DNA from: Candidatus Eiseniibacteriota bacterium
Lineage (GTDB): Bacteria > Eisenbacteria > RBG-16-71-46
Direction: 5' to 3'
DNA length: 64,000 bases
Assembly: GCA_016710095.1 (NCBI GenBank)
Contig: JADJLL010000001.1
Span: forward strand, 271,032-335,031
The position numbers were made by a program, and so were the translations under genes. The notes below the pieces were generated by a model that was given only the letters and a program-made list of their open reading frames with translations, was not told where the DNA came from and made no database searches. Positions 1 to 8,683 of this stretch are shown piece by piece (the first letter of the stretch is position 1; every line of letters begins with the position of its first letter).

Positions 1-2888
1 AGAACTACGCCTTCGACCTGTTCAGCCAGCCCGACGAAGTGATCATCGCCGCGCTCGATCGTGAGATGGGCCTGCTGAAGAGCATGGGCGTGAACTCGAT
101 CCGCCAGTACACGGGCCTTCCCCCGAAGTGGGTGCAGTACATCTACGAGCACTACGGCATCTGGACCGTGCTCAATCACCCGTGCGGCCGCTACGGCTTC
201 ACCGTGAACGGCGTCTGGCATCCCGTCACCGACTACTCGGACCCGGTCATGCGCAACGCGATCAAGGCCGACGTCGCCGCGAACGTCGCGCGCTACAAGG
301 GCACGCCCGGCGTGCTCATGTGGCTGCTCGGCAACGAGAACAACTACGGCCTCACGTGGGCGTCGTTCGAGATCGAAGCGCTGCCGCAGGGCGAGCGCGA
401 CGCGGCTCGTGCGCGCAAGCTGTACTCGCTGTTCGGCGAGATCATCGGTGAGACGCACGCGGGCGCGCCGGGCATCCCGGTCGCGATCGCGAACGGCGAC
501 CTGCAGTACCTCGACATCATCACCGAGGAGTGCAAGGGCCTCGACGTGATGGGCACGAACGTCTACCGCGGCATCTCGGTCGGCGACATGTACCAGCGCG
601 TGAAGGACAAACTGGGCGTGCCGCTCTTCTTCAGCGAGTTCGGCTGCGACGCGTTCAACGCGCGCACGAACCGCGAGGACCAGGCCATGCAGGCGCGGTT
701 CCTGATCGGCCAGTGGCGCGAGATCTACGAGCAGAGCGCCGGCCACGGCGGCGTCGGGAACGCGATCGGCGGCATGGTGTTCCAGTGGAGCGACGGCTGG
801 TGGAAGTACGGGCAGGACAGCCGTCTCGACGTGCACGACACGCACGCGTCGTGGCCGGACGGCGGGTTCACCGAGGACTTCCAGCAGGGCGAGAACAACA
901 TGAACGAGGAGTGGTGGGGCATCTGCGCGAAGGGCCCCGCCGATTCCCGCGGTCTGTACGACCTGTTCCCGCGCGCCGCGTACTACGCGCTGCAGCGCGT
1001 GTTCGCGTTCGAGCCGTACTCGGCGGAGGCGAATCGTGCGGCGATTTCCGCGCACTTCGCTCCGATCGACGCCGTGTCCGCGGAAGTCGCCGCGCGCGGC
1101 AACACCGCGGCGCTGCGCGCGACGGCCAGCGAGCGCGTGCGCGTGAGCAACATGCGCCTGCAGATCGAGACGATCAGCACGGGCGGCACGCACGTCACGA
1201 CGCCGCTCGCGTCGGCGCCCGCGACGACGTACCCGTCGTTCCGTGGCTTCGACAAGCTGCACGAGTTCTGGGCCGACATCGAGGCGCATCCGTCCGACCA
1301 GGTGACGGGCACCGTGTCGTTCAACGTGCTCGGCAACGTGCCGGTCAATCCGATCAACGAGATCTTCTACGAGAACCGTGGCCGCCAGAAGTACGGCATC
1401 AACGGCATCGAGCGGCTCAAGGTGCACCACGCGAGCGTCTCGTGGGAGGACCGCTACTTCCTGCTCGACGGCTTCTATCGCTCCGGCCACTACCACTGGG
1501 GCTACGAGGGCGACTTCTTCGGGCTGTACCAGGAAGCGAACTACGGCACGAACACGGACATGTACAACGCCGACGCGCCGATCGGTTTCGAGATGACGGG
1601 CAAGCGCCAGTTCGAAGGGCTCAAGATGGCGTTCGGCCAGGAGCTCTGGTGGGGCGCGAATCCGTCGGTGATGTTCAAGTACCGCCGCGCGGTGAAGCGC
1701 GTGACGGCGACCGCCATGTACCAGGAGGACGTCGCGTCGCAGTCGTCGTTCGCGAGTTCGTCCGTCGTGCCGACCGTTTCGACGCGCAAGGCGACGCTGT
1801 CGCTCGAGCACACGCGCGGCACGCTGGGCTTCCAGGTCGGCGGCATCTGGGCGAACAGCAACAAGGCCGGGCTTCCGTTCCAGCTCGTCGAAGGCTCCGC
1901 CGGCAACTACGTCGTGAAGCAGGACGTGATCTTCGACTCCGACGCGTTCGGCGCGAAGGCGAAGGTGACGTGGTCGCACGGCCGGATGCTCTGGTACGGC
2001 CAGACCGCGCGCATGGGTCTCGTCGCCGACGGCGGCCCGACGGCGGTGCAGACGTACACCGGCTGGTCGCTGAAGGACGTGGGCACGGGCAACCAGACGA
2101 ACGTGATCAGCGGCTTCACGTTCTCGCACGGCAACATCCAGGTCGGCCCGAACTTCCTCTGGCAGAAGCCGATCATCGGCCCCGTGCCGGTGGACGCGCC
2201 GTCCCCGGCGCACCTGCGCGACGTGATCAACGATCCGTTCGCCGTGCGTGCGAACCGCGAGATGACGGGCGCCGAGCTGATGCTCTGCTGGGACCCGACG
2301 CCCGCGACGTGGCTGTGGCAGTGGGACAACGACATCCGTGAGGACGCGAAGCTCGCGGCCAGCGCGGACTTCGTCTACCGCCACATGCCGACCGCGATCG
2401 ACGCCGCGATCGGCGTGCTCGGCGACGGCACGACGCGTTTCGCGTTCCCGCGTTCGACGCCCGCGCGCGATCTGTGGGAGCTCCGTCTCCGCGCGGTGTC
2501 CCGCCTGTCGGCGAGTCGCCGCATGATCGCGACGGCGTTCGTCGGCGACGTCGAGCCGAACGGCGACAGTCCGCGTCTCGTGCACCGCTACGGCGCCGAT
2601 GCGCGCCTCGGCTGGGGCTCGATGGCGTACGCGGCGTCGGTGCACGTGAACGACTGGGGTCCGTACGACTACCACCGCGACTTCAACCTGACGTTCCCGA
2701 TGCAGCTGATGGGCGACGTCTCGCGCACGCTGGGACCGGTGAAGTGGTTCTCGCAGCCGCAGACGAGCGTGGGTGTGCGGGGGATGTGGCGGTCGCTGGA
2801 CGAGAACAGCCCGCGTTACGCGCCCGACGCCTCGGGCGACAAGGGCAGCGAGTGGGAAGTCCGGAGCTACCTACAGCTGACGCTCTAG
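1..2888 (+). CDS. GH2-family glycoside hydrolase with barrel-like C-terminal domain (5' partial)
   Basis: The frame is open to the window edge, so the true start lies outside; the first internal GTG is at 39 and residues are numbered from it. The N-terminal part is the TIM-barrel half of a GH2-type enzyme (beta-galactosidase / glucuronidase / mannosidase clan). The acid/base Glu lies in WLLGNENNYG (E100) and the nucleophile in FFSEFG (E200). From about residue 450 to 949 no hydrolase motif is visible. That part has alternating aromatic-rich amphipathic strands and ends in the strand WEVRSYLQLTL, as outer-membrane barrels do. It converges on the beta-glucan transport operon, and its TAG (2886-2888) touches the left inverted repeat of the insertion sequence. 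GH2 assignment is firm from the two Glu motifs; substrate is unknown; the barrel reading is inference. Confidence 0.8.
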   Translation, partial: NYAFDLFSQPDEVIIAALDREMGLLKSMGVNSIRQYTGLPPKWVQYIYEHYGIWTVLNHPCGRYGFTVNGVWHPVTDYSDPVMRNAIKADVAANVARYKGTPGVLMWLLGNENNYGLTWASFEIEALPQGERDAARARKLYSLFGEIIGETHAGAPGIPVAIANGDLQYLDIITEECKGLDVMGTNVYRGISVGDMYQRVKDKLGVPLFFSEFGCDAFNARTNREDQAMQARFLIGQWREIYEQSAGHGGVGNAIGGMVFQWSDGWWKYGQDSRLDVHDTHASWPDGGFTEDFQQGENNMNEEWWGICAKGPADSRGLYDLFPRAAYYALQRVFAFEPYSAEANRAAISAHFAPIDAVSAEVAARGNTAALRATASERVRVSNMRLQIETISTGGTHVTTPLASAPATTYPSFRGFDKLHEFWADIEAHPSDQVTGTVSFNVLGNVPVNPINEIFYENRGRQKYGINGIERLKVHHASVSWEDRYFLLDGFYRSGHYHWGYEGDFFGLYQEANYGTNTDMYNADAPIGFEMTGKRQFEGLKMAFGQELWWGANPSVMFKYRRAVKRVTATAMYQEDVASQSSFASSSVVPTVSTRKATLSLEHTRGTLGFQVGGIWANSNKAGLPFQLVEGSAGNYVVKQDVIFDSDAFGAKAKVTWSHGRMLWYGQTARMGLVADGGPTAVQTYTGWSLKDVGTGNQTNVISGFTFSHGNIQVGPNFLWQKPIIGPVPVDAPSPAHLRDVINDPFAVRANREMTGAELMLCWDPTPATWLWQWDNDIREDAKLAASADFVYRHMPTAIDAAIGVLGDGTTRFAFPRSTPARDLWELRLRAVSRLSASRRMIATAFVGDVEPNGDSPRLVHRYGADARLGWGSMAYAASVHVNDWGPYDYHRDFNLTFPMQLMGDVSRTLGPVKWFSQPQTSVGVRGMWRSLDENSPRYAPDASGDKGSEWEVRSYLQLTL

Positions 2889-2903
2889 GTTGTGGTTCGC
2901 AGA
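2889..2903 (+). repeat. Left terminal inverted repeat of the IS
   Basis: GTTGTGGTTCGCAGA is an exact inverted copy of 4086-4100. It begins at the base directly after the TAG stop of the GH2 gene. Confidence 0.85.
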
Positions 2904-2916
2904 ATGTTGCTCGTCA

Positions 2917-2944
2917 CGGGCGCGGCTCTTCGGAGCCGCGCCCG
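2917..2944. terminator. Strong hairpin inside the IS, downstream of the transposase
   Basis: A perfect 12-bp stem (2917-2928 with 2933-2944) closes on a TTCG loop. It lies between the left inverted repeat and the transposase stop at 2953. There is no U tract, so it may be a terminator or a block to read-through rather than a classical Rho-independent terminator. Confidence 0.5.
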
Positions 2945-2952
2945 CGGTGCAT

Positions 2953-4050
2953 TCAGGCGGCGAGCTTGAGCGTGTGCCGCTTGGGATTCTCGATCTCGGC
3001 CGTGTCCACGAGGCCGAAGTAGTACCGCCGCCACTCCTCCGTGATGGTCGTGCGCGTCACGAACTGTCTCTTGCCGAGCAGCGCTTCCGGACTCATCGAT
3101 GTCTCGAAGATCCCGAGCTTCATCGCCGGCGTACTTCGATCGTGGTTCACCGAACTCGGCGCCCAGTAGTTCGCGAGCATCAGGTGGATCGCTGCGCGAT
3201 CGATAACGCCCTGGTCGCGCTTCGAGAACGCGATCGTCTCGCGCCGATGGTTCGCCCCATTGTGCCGCAGCATCATGTCGCGCCGGTTCACGAAGAACAG
3301 GTCGTTCGCTGGCGTGCGCGGATCGGTCGAGGGCGTGGCCTTGTGGAAGATCGAGTAGCCCGTGAACCGCCGGAAGGCGCGTTCATAGGCCGGGTGGCCG
3401 TCCGAGCGGATATCGAGCGCCTGCGGCACCGGTGCCGACATGCGGATGACCTCGGCCATGCCCTTCTCGATCGCCTTGGGATCCGGGCGGCCGAGCATCG
3501 ACTCGATCACGTCGCGGTGCACCTGCTGATCGGGACGCATGGAGCCCTTGCGTCGCAGCGGCGAGTGCGTGAGTCCGTAGTGGAAGCCGGTATCGGCTCC
3601 GATGCCGAGGTTCAGGTGCAACGGGTGGTACTGGCTGTAGGCGAAACTCTCGAAGCCGTCGATGACGAGTGGTTCCTCGAGCGGGCCCGCTGGCCGGTGC
3701 CTGCTCATGAAGAGCAGCGCATGCCGCCCAAGTCGTGCCGCCTGATGAACCAGCGTGCTGTGCGAGCAGCGCATCTCGCGCGCCATCTGCCGGAATCCGG
3801 AGCCGGCGTCGATGCGATAGAGCAGCGGAACCTGCAGCTCGGGGCGCTTGAGGTAGTAGGTCGTGTGGAAGGTCTGGGAGGAGAAAGTCGCGCCGCAGTG
3901 ACAACAGCGGTAGCGAGGTATCTCCGTCGGTGACGCCTGCCGGGTGTAGGAGCCGTGGTGCTTCCAGCGCCAGCCGGCGGCGTTCAGGTGGTAGCGGCAA
4001 TGACTTCGCGGACAATGCGGGGGCACGAAAGAAGCGATCGTGCTGGACAT
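2953..4050 (-). CDS. DDE-type transposase with N-terminal zinc ribbon (IS1/IS1595-like)
   Basis: 365 residues, ATG start. The N-terminus has paired cysteines (C13/C18 and C49/C52) typical of the zinc ribbon of IS1/IS1595-type transposases. A helix-turn-helix-like segment follows at about residues 84-110 (FRQMAREMRCSHSTLVHQAA). The catalytic core shows D131 (LVIDGFESF) and D217 (IRSDGHPAYERAF). The IS1-like block NRRDMMLRHNGANHRRETIAF follows, in which the usual third acidic residue is not at its normal place; D258 or E271 could replace it. The gene fills the element between the two inverted repeats and looks intact. The product would cut and join the ends of its own IS. Transposase is confident; exact family is not. 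Confidence 0.8.
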   Translation of the reverse strand: MSSTIASFVPPHCPRSHCRYHLNAAGWRWKHHGSYTRQASPTEIPRYRCCHCGATFSSQTFHTTYYLKRPELQVPLLYRIDAGSGFRQMAREMRCSHSTLVHQAARLGRHALLFMSRHRPAGPLEEPLVIDGFESFAYSQYHPLHLNLGIGADTGFHYGLTHSPLRRKGSMRPDQQVHRDVIESMLGRPDPKAIEKGMAEVIRMSAPVPQALDIRSDGHPAYERAFRRFTGYSIFHKATPSTDPRTPANDLFFVNRRDMMLRHNGANHRRETIAFSKRDQGVIDRAAIHLMLANYWAPSSVNHDRSTPAMKLGIFETSMSPEALLGKRQFVTRTTITEEWRRYYFGLVDTAEIENPKRHTLKLAA

Positions 4051-4085
4051 GTCCGGGATTCACCGCAAGCTCCGGGCCGCCACAA

Positions 4086-4100
4086 TCTGCGAACCACAAC
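4086..4100 (-). repeat. Right terminal inverted repeat of the IS
   Basis: TCTGCGAACCACAAC on the plus strand is the exact reverse complement of the left end. It lies seven bases from the stop codon of the ABC ATPase gene. Confidence 0.85.
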
Positions 4101-4107
4101 GAGGGCG

Positions 4108-5067
4108 CTACACAGCGAATGGACAGGCCGCCCAGTGTCCCGGGCGCACCTCGCGCACCTCGGGCGTACTCGCCGCGCACGCCGCCACCGCCTGTCCACA
4201 CCGCGGATGAAACCGGCACCCCGACGGCGGGTTCTGCAAGCTCGGCGGCGACCCCGGAATGCTCGCCAACTCCTCGCGCACGCCGTGCACCCGAGGGAAC
4301 GCCTTGAGCAGTCCCTTCGTGTACGGGTGCGAAGGGTTCGTCGTCATGTCCTTCGACGGGCCGACCTCCGCGAGCCGCGCGGCGTAGAACACCGCGACGC
4401 GGTCCGAGAACTCGAGCATGCGCGCGAGGTCGTGCGTGATGAACATGACCGCGAAGCCGAGCTGGCGCTGCAGCTCGCGGATCTGCTCGAGGATGTCGCG
4501 CTGCACCACCACGTCGAGCGCGGTCGTGGGCTCGTCCAGGATCACGAGCGACGGCTCGAGCGCCAACGCGAGCGCGATGCCGACGCGCTGGCGCATGCCG
4601 CCCGAAAGCTGGTGCGCGAAGCTGCGGCGGCGGTCGCCGGCGATGCCCACGCGCTCGAGCAGTTCGCCCGCGCGGCAGTCGGCCACGGCCTGCGTGACGT
4701 TCTCGTGCGCGCGGATCGCGTCGGTGATCTGTTCGCCGATCGTCGTCACGGGGTTCAGCGCGTCCATCGCGCTCTGGAACACCATCGAGATGCGCTTCCA
4801 GCGCAGCTTCTGCAGCTCGGCTTCGTTCAGCTCGAGCAGGTCGCGGCCCTCGAAGCGCACGCTGCCACGCGAGATGACCGCCGGCGGCGGGAGCGTGCGC
4901 AGCAGCGCCTGCGCGAGCGTGGACTTGCCGCTGCCCGACTCGCCCGCGATGCCGAGGATCTCGCCCGGCATGACGTCGAGGTTCAGCGAGTCCACCGCGC
5001 GCACGGAGCCACGGGCGGTGATGTAGTCCACGCACAGGTCGCGGATCGAAAGCAGCGGCTCAGGCAT
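4108..5067 (-). CDS. dppD-like: Opp/Dpp-type ABC transporter ATP-binding protein
   Basis: 319 residues. Walker A GESGSGKST (42-50), Q-loop Q98, signature LSGGMRQR (154-161) and Walker B LVILDEP with E179 are all present. The C-terminal Cys-containing extension (GCRFHPRCGQAVAAC) is the oligopeptide-type tail. It powers import through the two permeases encoded just upstream. Its ATG overlaps the permease stop by eight bases (ATGCCTGA). Opp/Dpp systems usually have two different ATPases (D and F). Only this one is present, and the next thing downstream is the IS, so it may work as a homodimer, or a second gene was lost or lies elsewhere. Genomic context suggests beta-glucan oligosaccharides rather than peptides. 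Confidence 0.9.
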   Translation of the reverse strand: MPEPLLSIRDLCVDYITARGSVRAVDSLNLDVMPGEILGIAGESGSGKSTLAQALLRTLPPPAVISRGSVRFEGRDLLELNEAELQKLRWKRISMVFQSAMDALNPVTTIGEQITDAIRAHENVTQAVADCRAGELLERVGIAGDRRRSFAHQLSGGMRQRVGIALALALEPSLVILDEPTTALDVVVQRDILEQIRELQRQLGFAVMFITHDLARMLEFSDRVAVFYAARLAEVGPSKDMTTNPSHPYTKGLLKAFPRVHGVREELASIPGSPPSLQNPPSGCRFHPRCGQAVAACAASTPEVREVRPGHWAACPFAV

Positions 5068-5998
5068 GTTCCCTCACCACGGGAGTCGAACGCCCGGGCA
5101 CCTGCCCGCGGCGGATGAGATGCACGCGCCAGAACCGCTCGAGCTGCAGGCGCGGATTCGTGATCTCGTCGAAGCCGGAGTTCACCAGCGTCAGCGCGAA
5201 GCCCACGAGCGCGACGCACAGACCGGCGGGGACGAACGTCCACCACGAGCCCGTGAGCAGCGCCGAGTCGTTCTGCGCCCAGTAGAGCATCGTGCCCCAC
5301 GTGACGCGCGAAACGTCGCCCAGCCCGAGGAACTCGAGGCCGACCTGCGCGCCGATCGCGTACACCGTGCTGCCGATCACCTGCGCGACGAGCACGCTCA
5401 TCATGTTCGGCAGGATCTCGGCCATGAGGATGCGGAAGTCGGATTCGCCCGCGACGATCGCCGCCGCGACGAAGTCGCGCCGCCGCAGCGCGAGCGCCTG
5501 CGCGCGCATCACGCGCGCGTTCCACGCCCAGCCGGTCACGACGAGCACGAGTCCCACGGTGAACGGTCCGCTCGGCAGGTACGCCGCGATCACGATCGCG
5601 AGCGGCATGCCCGGCAGCACCAGGAAGACGTTCGAGAACACCGACAGCAGGCCGTCCACGCGGCCGCCGAAGTAGCCGGCCGTCACGCCGACGAGCGCGC
5701 CGATCAAGACCACGAGGATGCCGACCGTGAAGCCGAGCGCGAGCGAGACGCGCGTGCCGACGATCAGCTGCGTGAGCACGTCCTGGCCCTGACCGTTCGT
5801 GCCGAGCCAGTGCGCCGCCGAGGGCGCCTGCAGCGGAATGCCCACGAGCGCGGTCGGGTCGCCCGCGAAGAACGGGCCGAGCACCGCGACGACCGCGAAG
5901 AGCGCGAGCAGCGACGCGCCGACGAGCGCCTTGCGGTCGCGACGGATCGCGAGCGCCCACGCGCCGAGCGTGCCGCGGGTGAGATCGGGCGCGCTCAC
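5060..5998 (-). CDS. dppC-like: Opp/Dpp-type ABC transporter permease (DppC-like)
   Basis: 312 residues from a GTG at 5998 that overlaps the preceding permease stop as GTGA. It has an N-terminal cytoplasmic stretch and a first membrane helix (VGASLLALFAVVAVLGPFFA). HWLGTNGQGQDVLTQLIVGTR is the DppC-family signature, followed by several further helices. The coupling segment ARVMRAQALALRRRDFVAAA...ILPN is the EAA loop that docks on the ATPase. It forms the translocation pore with the DppB-like permease. The same frame is open far upstream, but homology begins only at this GTG. Confidence 0.9.
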   Translation of the reverse strand: MSAPDLTRGTLGAWALAIRRDRKALVGASLLALFAVVAVLGPFFAGDPTALVGIPLQAPSAAHWLGTNGQGQDVLTQLIVGTRVSLALGFTVGILVVLIGALVGVTAGYFGGRVDGLLSVFSNVFLVLPGMPLAIVIAAYLPSGPFTVGLVLVVTGWAWNARVMRAQALALRRRDFVAAAIVAGESDFRILMAEILPNMMSVLVAQVIGSTVYAIGAQVGLEFLGLGDVSRVTWGTMLYWAQNDSALLTGSWWTFVPAGLCVALVGFALTLVNSGFDEITNPRLQLERFWRVHLIRRGQVPGRSTPVVREHA

Positions 5999-6987
5999 GA
6001 GGCCGAGTCCCGGGTGCGTGCGTCGAGCCAGAGGTACACGAGATCCACCATCCAGTTCGCGGCGAGCACCGCCAGCGTGATGACGAGGAAGATGCCCTGC
6101 ATGAGCGGGTAGTCCTGGTTGCGCACGGCCTGCACGAGCAGGTAGCCCTGCCCGGGGTAGCTGAACACGATCTCGGTGAGCAGCGAGCCGCCGAGCACGA
6201 AGCCGAGCGCCATGCCGAAGCTCGTCACGCTGGGCAGCAGCGCGTTGCGGGCCGCGTAGCGCAGCACGACGCGCGCGGGCGAGAGGCCCTTCGCGCGCGC
6301 GAGGTTCACGTAGTCCGAGCCGAGCACGCTGATCATCGTGTTGCGCATGGACAGCAACCAGCCGCCGAGCGTCGCGATCACGATCGTGAGCATGGGCAGC
6401 GCGGCGTGGCGCAGCACGTCGACGACGAACGCGAGGTTCCAGCCGGGCACGGAGTCGTCGGCGTACGCGTGCCCGAGCGGGAACCAGCCGAGCTGGAAGC
6501 CGAACAGGTAGAGCGCCGCCATCGCGAGCCAGAAGTAGGGCAGCGAGCCCGCGAACACGAGCGCCGAAGGCAGCCACGTGTCCACCCAGCCGCGGCGCCA
6601 CCACGCGGCCGCGACGCCGAGCAGCGAGCCGATCGCGAAGCTGAGCACGACGGCCGAGCCCGCGAGGAACAGCGTCCAGCCGAGCGCGGTCCCGATCACC
6701 TGCGACACCGGCGCGGGGAAGTACGCGATCGACACGCCCATCTCGCCGCGCAGCACGTGCGAGAGGTACGTGAGGTACTGGCTCCACAGCGGCCCTTCGG
6801 TCAGGCCGAACGTCGCGCGCAGCGCGTCGATCGCCTCCGGCGCGAGCTTGCCCTTGAAGCGCGCGAACAGCGCGGTCGCGGGATCGCCCGGCATCAGCCG
6901 CGGCAGGAAGAAGTTGATCGTGACCGCGGCCCACGCCGCCACCAGATAGAAGCCGAGACGCTTGAGCAGGTAGCGCACGGGCGTCAC
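5995..6987 (-). CDS. dppB-like: Opp/Dpp-type ABC transporter permease (DppB-like)
   Basis: 330 residues from the GTG at 6987, which overlaps the binding-protein stop as GTGA, the same arrangement as at the next gene junction; a second GTG lies at 6978. The N-terminus YLLKRLGFYLVAAWAAVTINFFLPRLMPGDP is the hallmark start of DppB/OppB permeases. About six membrane helices follow. The EAA loop is SDYVNLARAKGLSPARVVLRYAARNALLP. It pairs with the DppC-like subunit to pass the ligand delivered by the binding protein. The frame stays open upstream only because it reads through part of the broken binding-protein gene. Confidence 0.9.
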   Translation of the reverse strand: MTPVRYLLKRLGFYLVAAWAAVTINFFLPRLMPGDPATALFARFKGKLAPEAIDALRATFGLTEGPLWSQYLTYLSHVLRGEMGVSIAYFPAPVSQVIGTALGWTLFLAGSAVVLSFAIGSLLGVAAAWWRRGWVDTWLPSALVFAGSLPYFWLAMAALYLFGFQLGWFPLGHAYADDSVPGWNLAFVVDVLRHAALPMLTIVIATLGGWLLSMRNTMISVLGSDYVNLARAKGLSPARVVLRYAARNALLPSVTSFGMALGFVLGGSLLTEIVFSYPGQGYLLVQAVRNQDYPLMQGIFLVITLAVLAANWMVDLVYLWLDARTRDSAS

Positions 6988-8683
6988 CTCGGCCGGAGCG
7001 AGGTGAGCACGAGAAGAATCTCGCCCCGCTCCATCTTGTTGGGCGACGGATCGCAGTACGGATCGGCCGCGGTGGGGAAGCCCGTGATGCGCGAGGTGTT
7101 GAACTCGGCCCACGAGGGATTCGGGTAGAGCGGAATGGCCGGAGCCTCCGCCGCGAAGAGGCGCTGCAGGCGGCTCGCCAGCCGGCGCTGCTCGGCCGGA
7201 TCGGCCGCGGCCTCGAACGCCTCGAGCGCGCGATCGGCCTCGGGGCTCGAGTAGCGGTGCCAGTTGCCCGCGGAGGGCTGGCCGAGCGGCTTGATCGTCG
7301 CGGACGACATGAGCCAGCGGTAGAAGGTGGTAGGGCGTCGGGCCCTCGAAGGACCAGCCCAGCGTCATGTCGAAGTCGCCTTCCTGCACCTTCTGGAACC
7401 ACGCGCCGAAGTCGTAGGTCTTCACGGTCGCCTCGACGCCGGCCGCGCGCAGGTTGCGCGCGATGATCTGCGAGGCGCGCACCCAGTCCGACCAGCCCGA
7501 CACGCAGAGCACGTCGTAGCGCATCGGCTTGCCGTCCTGCAGGCGCCGCAGGCCGTCCGCGCCGCGCTTGAGCCGGCCGAGTCGAGCAGCGCGTTCGCAC
7601 GCGGCAGGTCGTGCTTCACCCAGGCGCCCTCGGCCACCGAACCGGGTCGCGCCAGGCGTCGTACGCGTCGCTCATGCCCGTGGCGTCGGCCGGATGCGAG
7701 TAGCGGAACGCCGCCGACGTCCACCATGAGCGGCGGTCGATCGCCATGCTGAGCGCCTTGCGCACCCGCACGTCGTCGAAGGGCGCGCGCGTCGTGTTGG
7801 CGTACAGGTAGACGACGCCGGCGGTCAGCGGGAACCAGTAGGAGTGATGCGCGGGATCGCGCTTCACGAACACGCGCTCGATCGCGGGAATGAAGTTGCC
7901 CGCCCACTCGATCTCGTCGAACACGAGCGCGAGGTTCGCGCGGTCGTTGGACGGATACGCGGGGAAGCGCAGCGCGGTGATCGCGGGCTTGCCCTTCTGC
8001 CAGTAGTGCGGATTGCGGCCGAGCTCGTAGATCTGGTCGCGGAACACGTTCACTTCCGTGAACGGGCCGGTCGCGACGGGATGCTCGTTCGCGAACGCCA
8101 CCGGGTCCTTCACGTCCTTCCAGACGTGCTCGGGCACGATCTGCTGCGCGGCGATCTCGTCGAAGCCGGGGATGAACACGCGCTGGAACGTGAAGTCCAC
8201 CGTGCGCGCGTCACGCGCCGTGACGCCGGACAGGAAGCCCCACACGCCGCGGCGGTCGAGTCCGGGGAAGCGCTTCGTCAGGCGGAACGTGAACTCGACG
8301 TCCTTCGCCGAGAACGGCTTTCCGTCGGACCACAGCACGCTGTCGCGCGTCGTCACCCGCAGCGTGCGGTTGCCGTCGAGCCATTCGTACTTCACCGCGA
8401 GCCACGGCACCTGCTCGGACTTGATGCTGTTGAACACGAACATCGGCTCGTACACGCCCGCGAGCGTGGGCCAGCGCGACGCGGCGGCCGGCGTGAGCGG
8501 GTTGAAGTTGCGCACCCAGCTCGAGAGCTGTTCCTGCGCCACGACGAGCACGCCGGCGGGAAGCTCGTGCTTCGGCGGCGCGCAGCCGGCAAGCGTGGCG
8601 AGGGCGAGCGTGCCGACGACGCCCGCCAGCGTGGCCGTCGACGTCCACGCGGACGCGAGGCCGCGCAGCCGGGCGCGGAACAT
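6984..8683 (-). CDS. Opp/Dpp-type extracellular solute-binding lipoprotein, interrupted by three frameshifts
   Basis: ATG at 8683 overlaps the GH16 stop by one base. A signal peptide ends in a lipobox (LATLAGC), so the protein is a lipid-anchored SBP_bac_5 receptor of about 566 residues. Continuous homology runs through three frames. It goes from 8683 to about 7640 (..DAYDAWRDP), then SVAEGAWVKHDLPRANALLDSAG to about 7577, then LKRGADGLRRLQDGKPMRYD to about 7335, then FYRWLMSSATIK to 6984. The breaks lie in short G/C runs (CCCGG, GCCGGC, ACCACC), as expected of consensus errors. True inactivation would disable the transporter. It captures the imported sugar or peptide; by context a beta-glucan oligosaccharide. 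Confidence 0.8.

Larger units (their letters stand above)
2889..4100. mobile_element. Insertion sequence with 15-bp terminal inverted repeats and one transposase
   Basis: The left end GTTGTGGTTCGCAGA (2889-2903) is matched perfectly by its inverted copy at 4086-4100. The 1.2-kb interval between them holds one minus-strand transposase gene. The element lies exactly between two convergent genes: the GH2 stop ends at 2888 and the ABC ATPase stop begins at 4108. I see no convincing target-site duplication on comparing the bases outside each end. An IS1/IS1595-like group is suggested by the transposase layout, but the family is not certain. Confidence 0.85.

Noticed and set aside
2880..4110. Target-site duplication of the insertion sequence
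   Set aside because: The 8-10 bases outside each inverted repeat do not match in direct orientation.
4101..4199. A remnant of a second transporter ATPase between the IS and the ATPase gene
   Set aside because: Only seven bases separate the IS end from the stop codon, and no Walker motif is found near by in any frame.
5060..7600. 846-codon frame suggesting one large permease protein
   Set aside because: Only the last 312 residues match DppC; the first part is a shadow of DppB and of the broken receptor gene.
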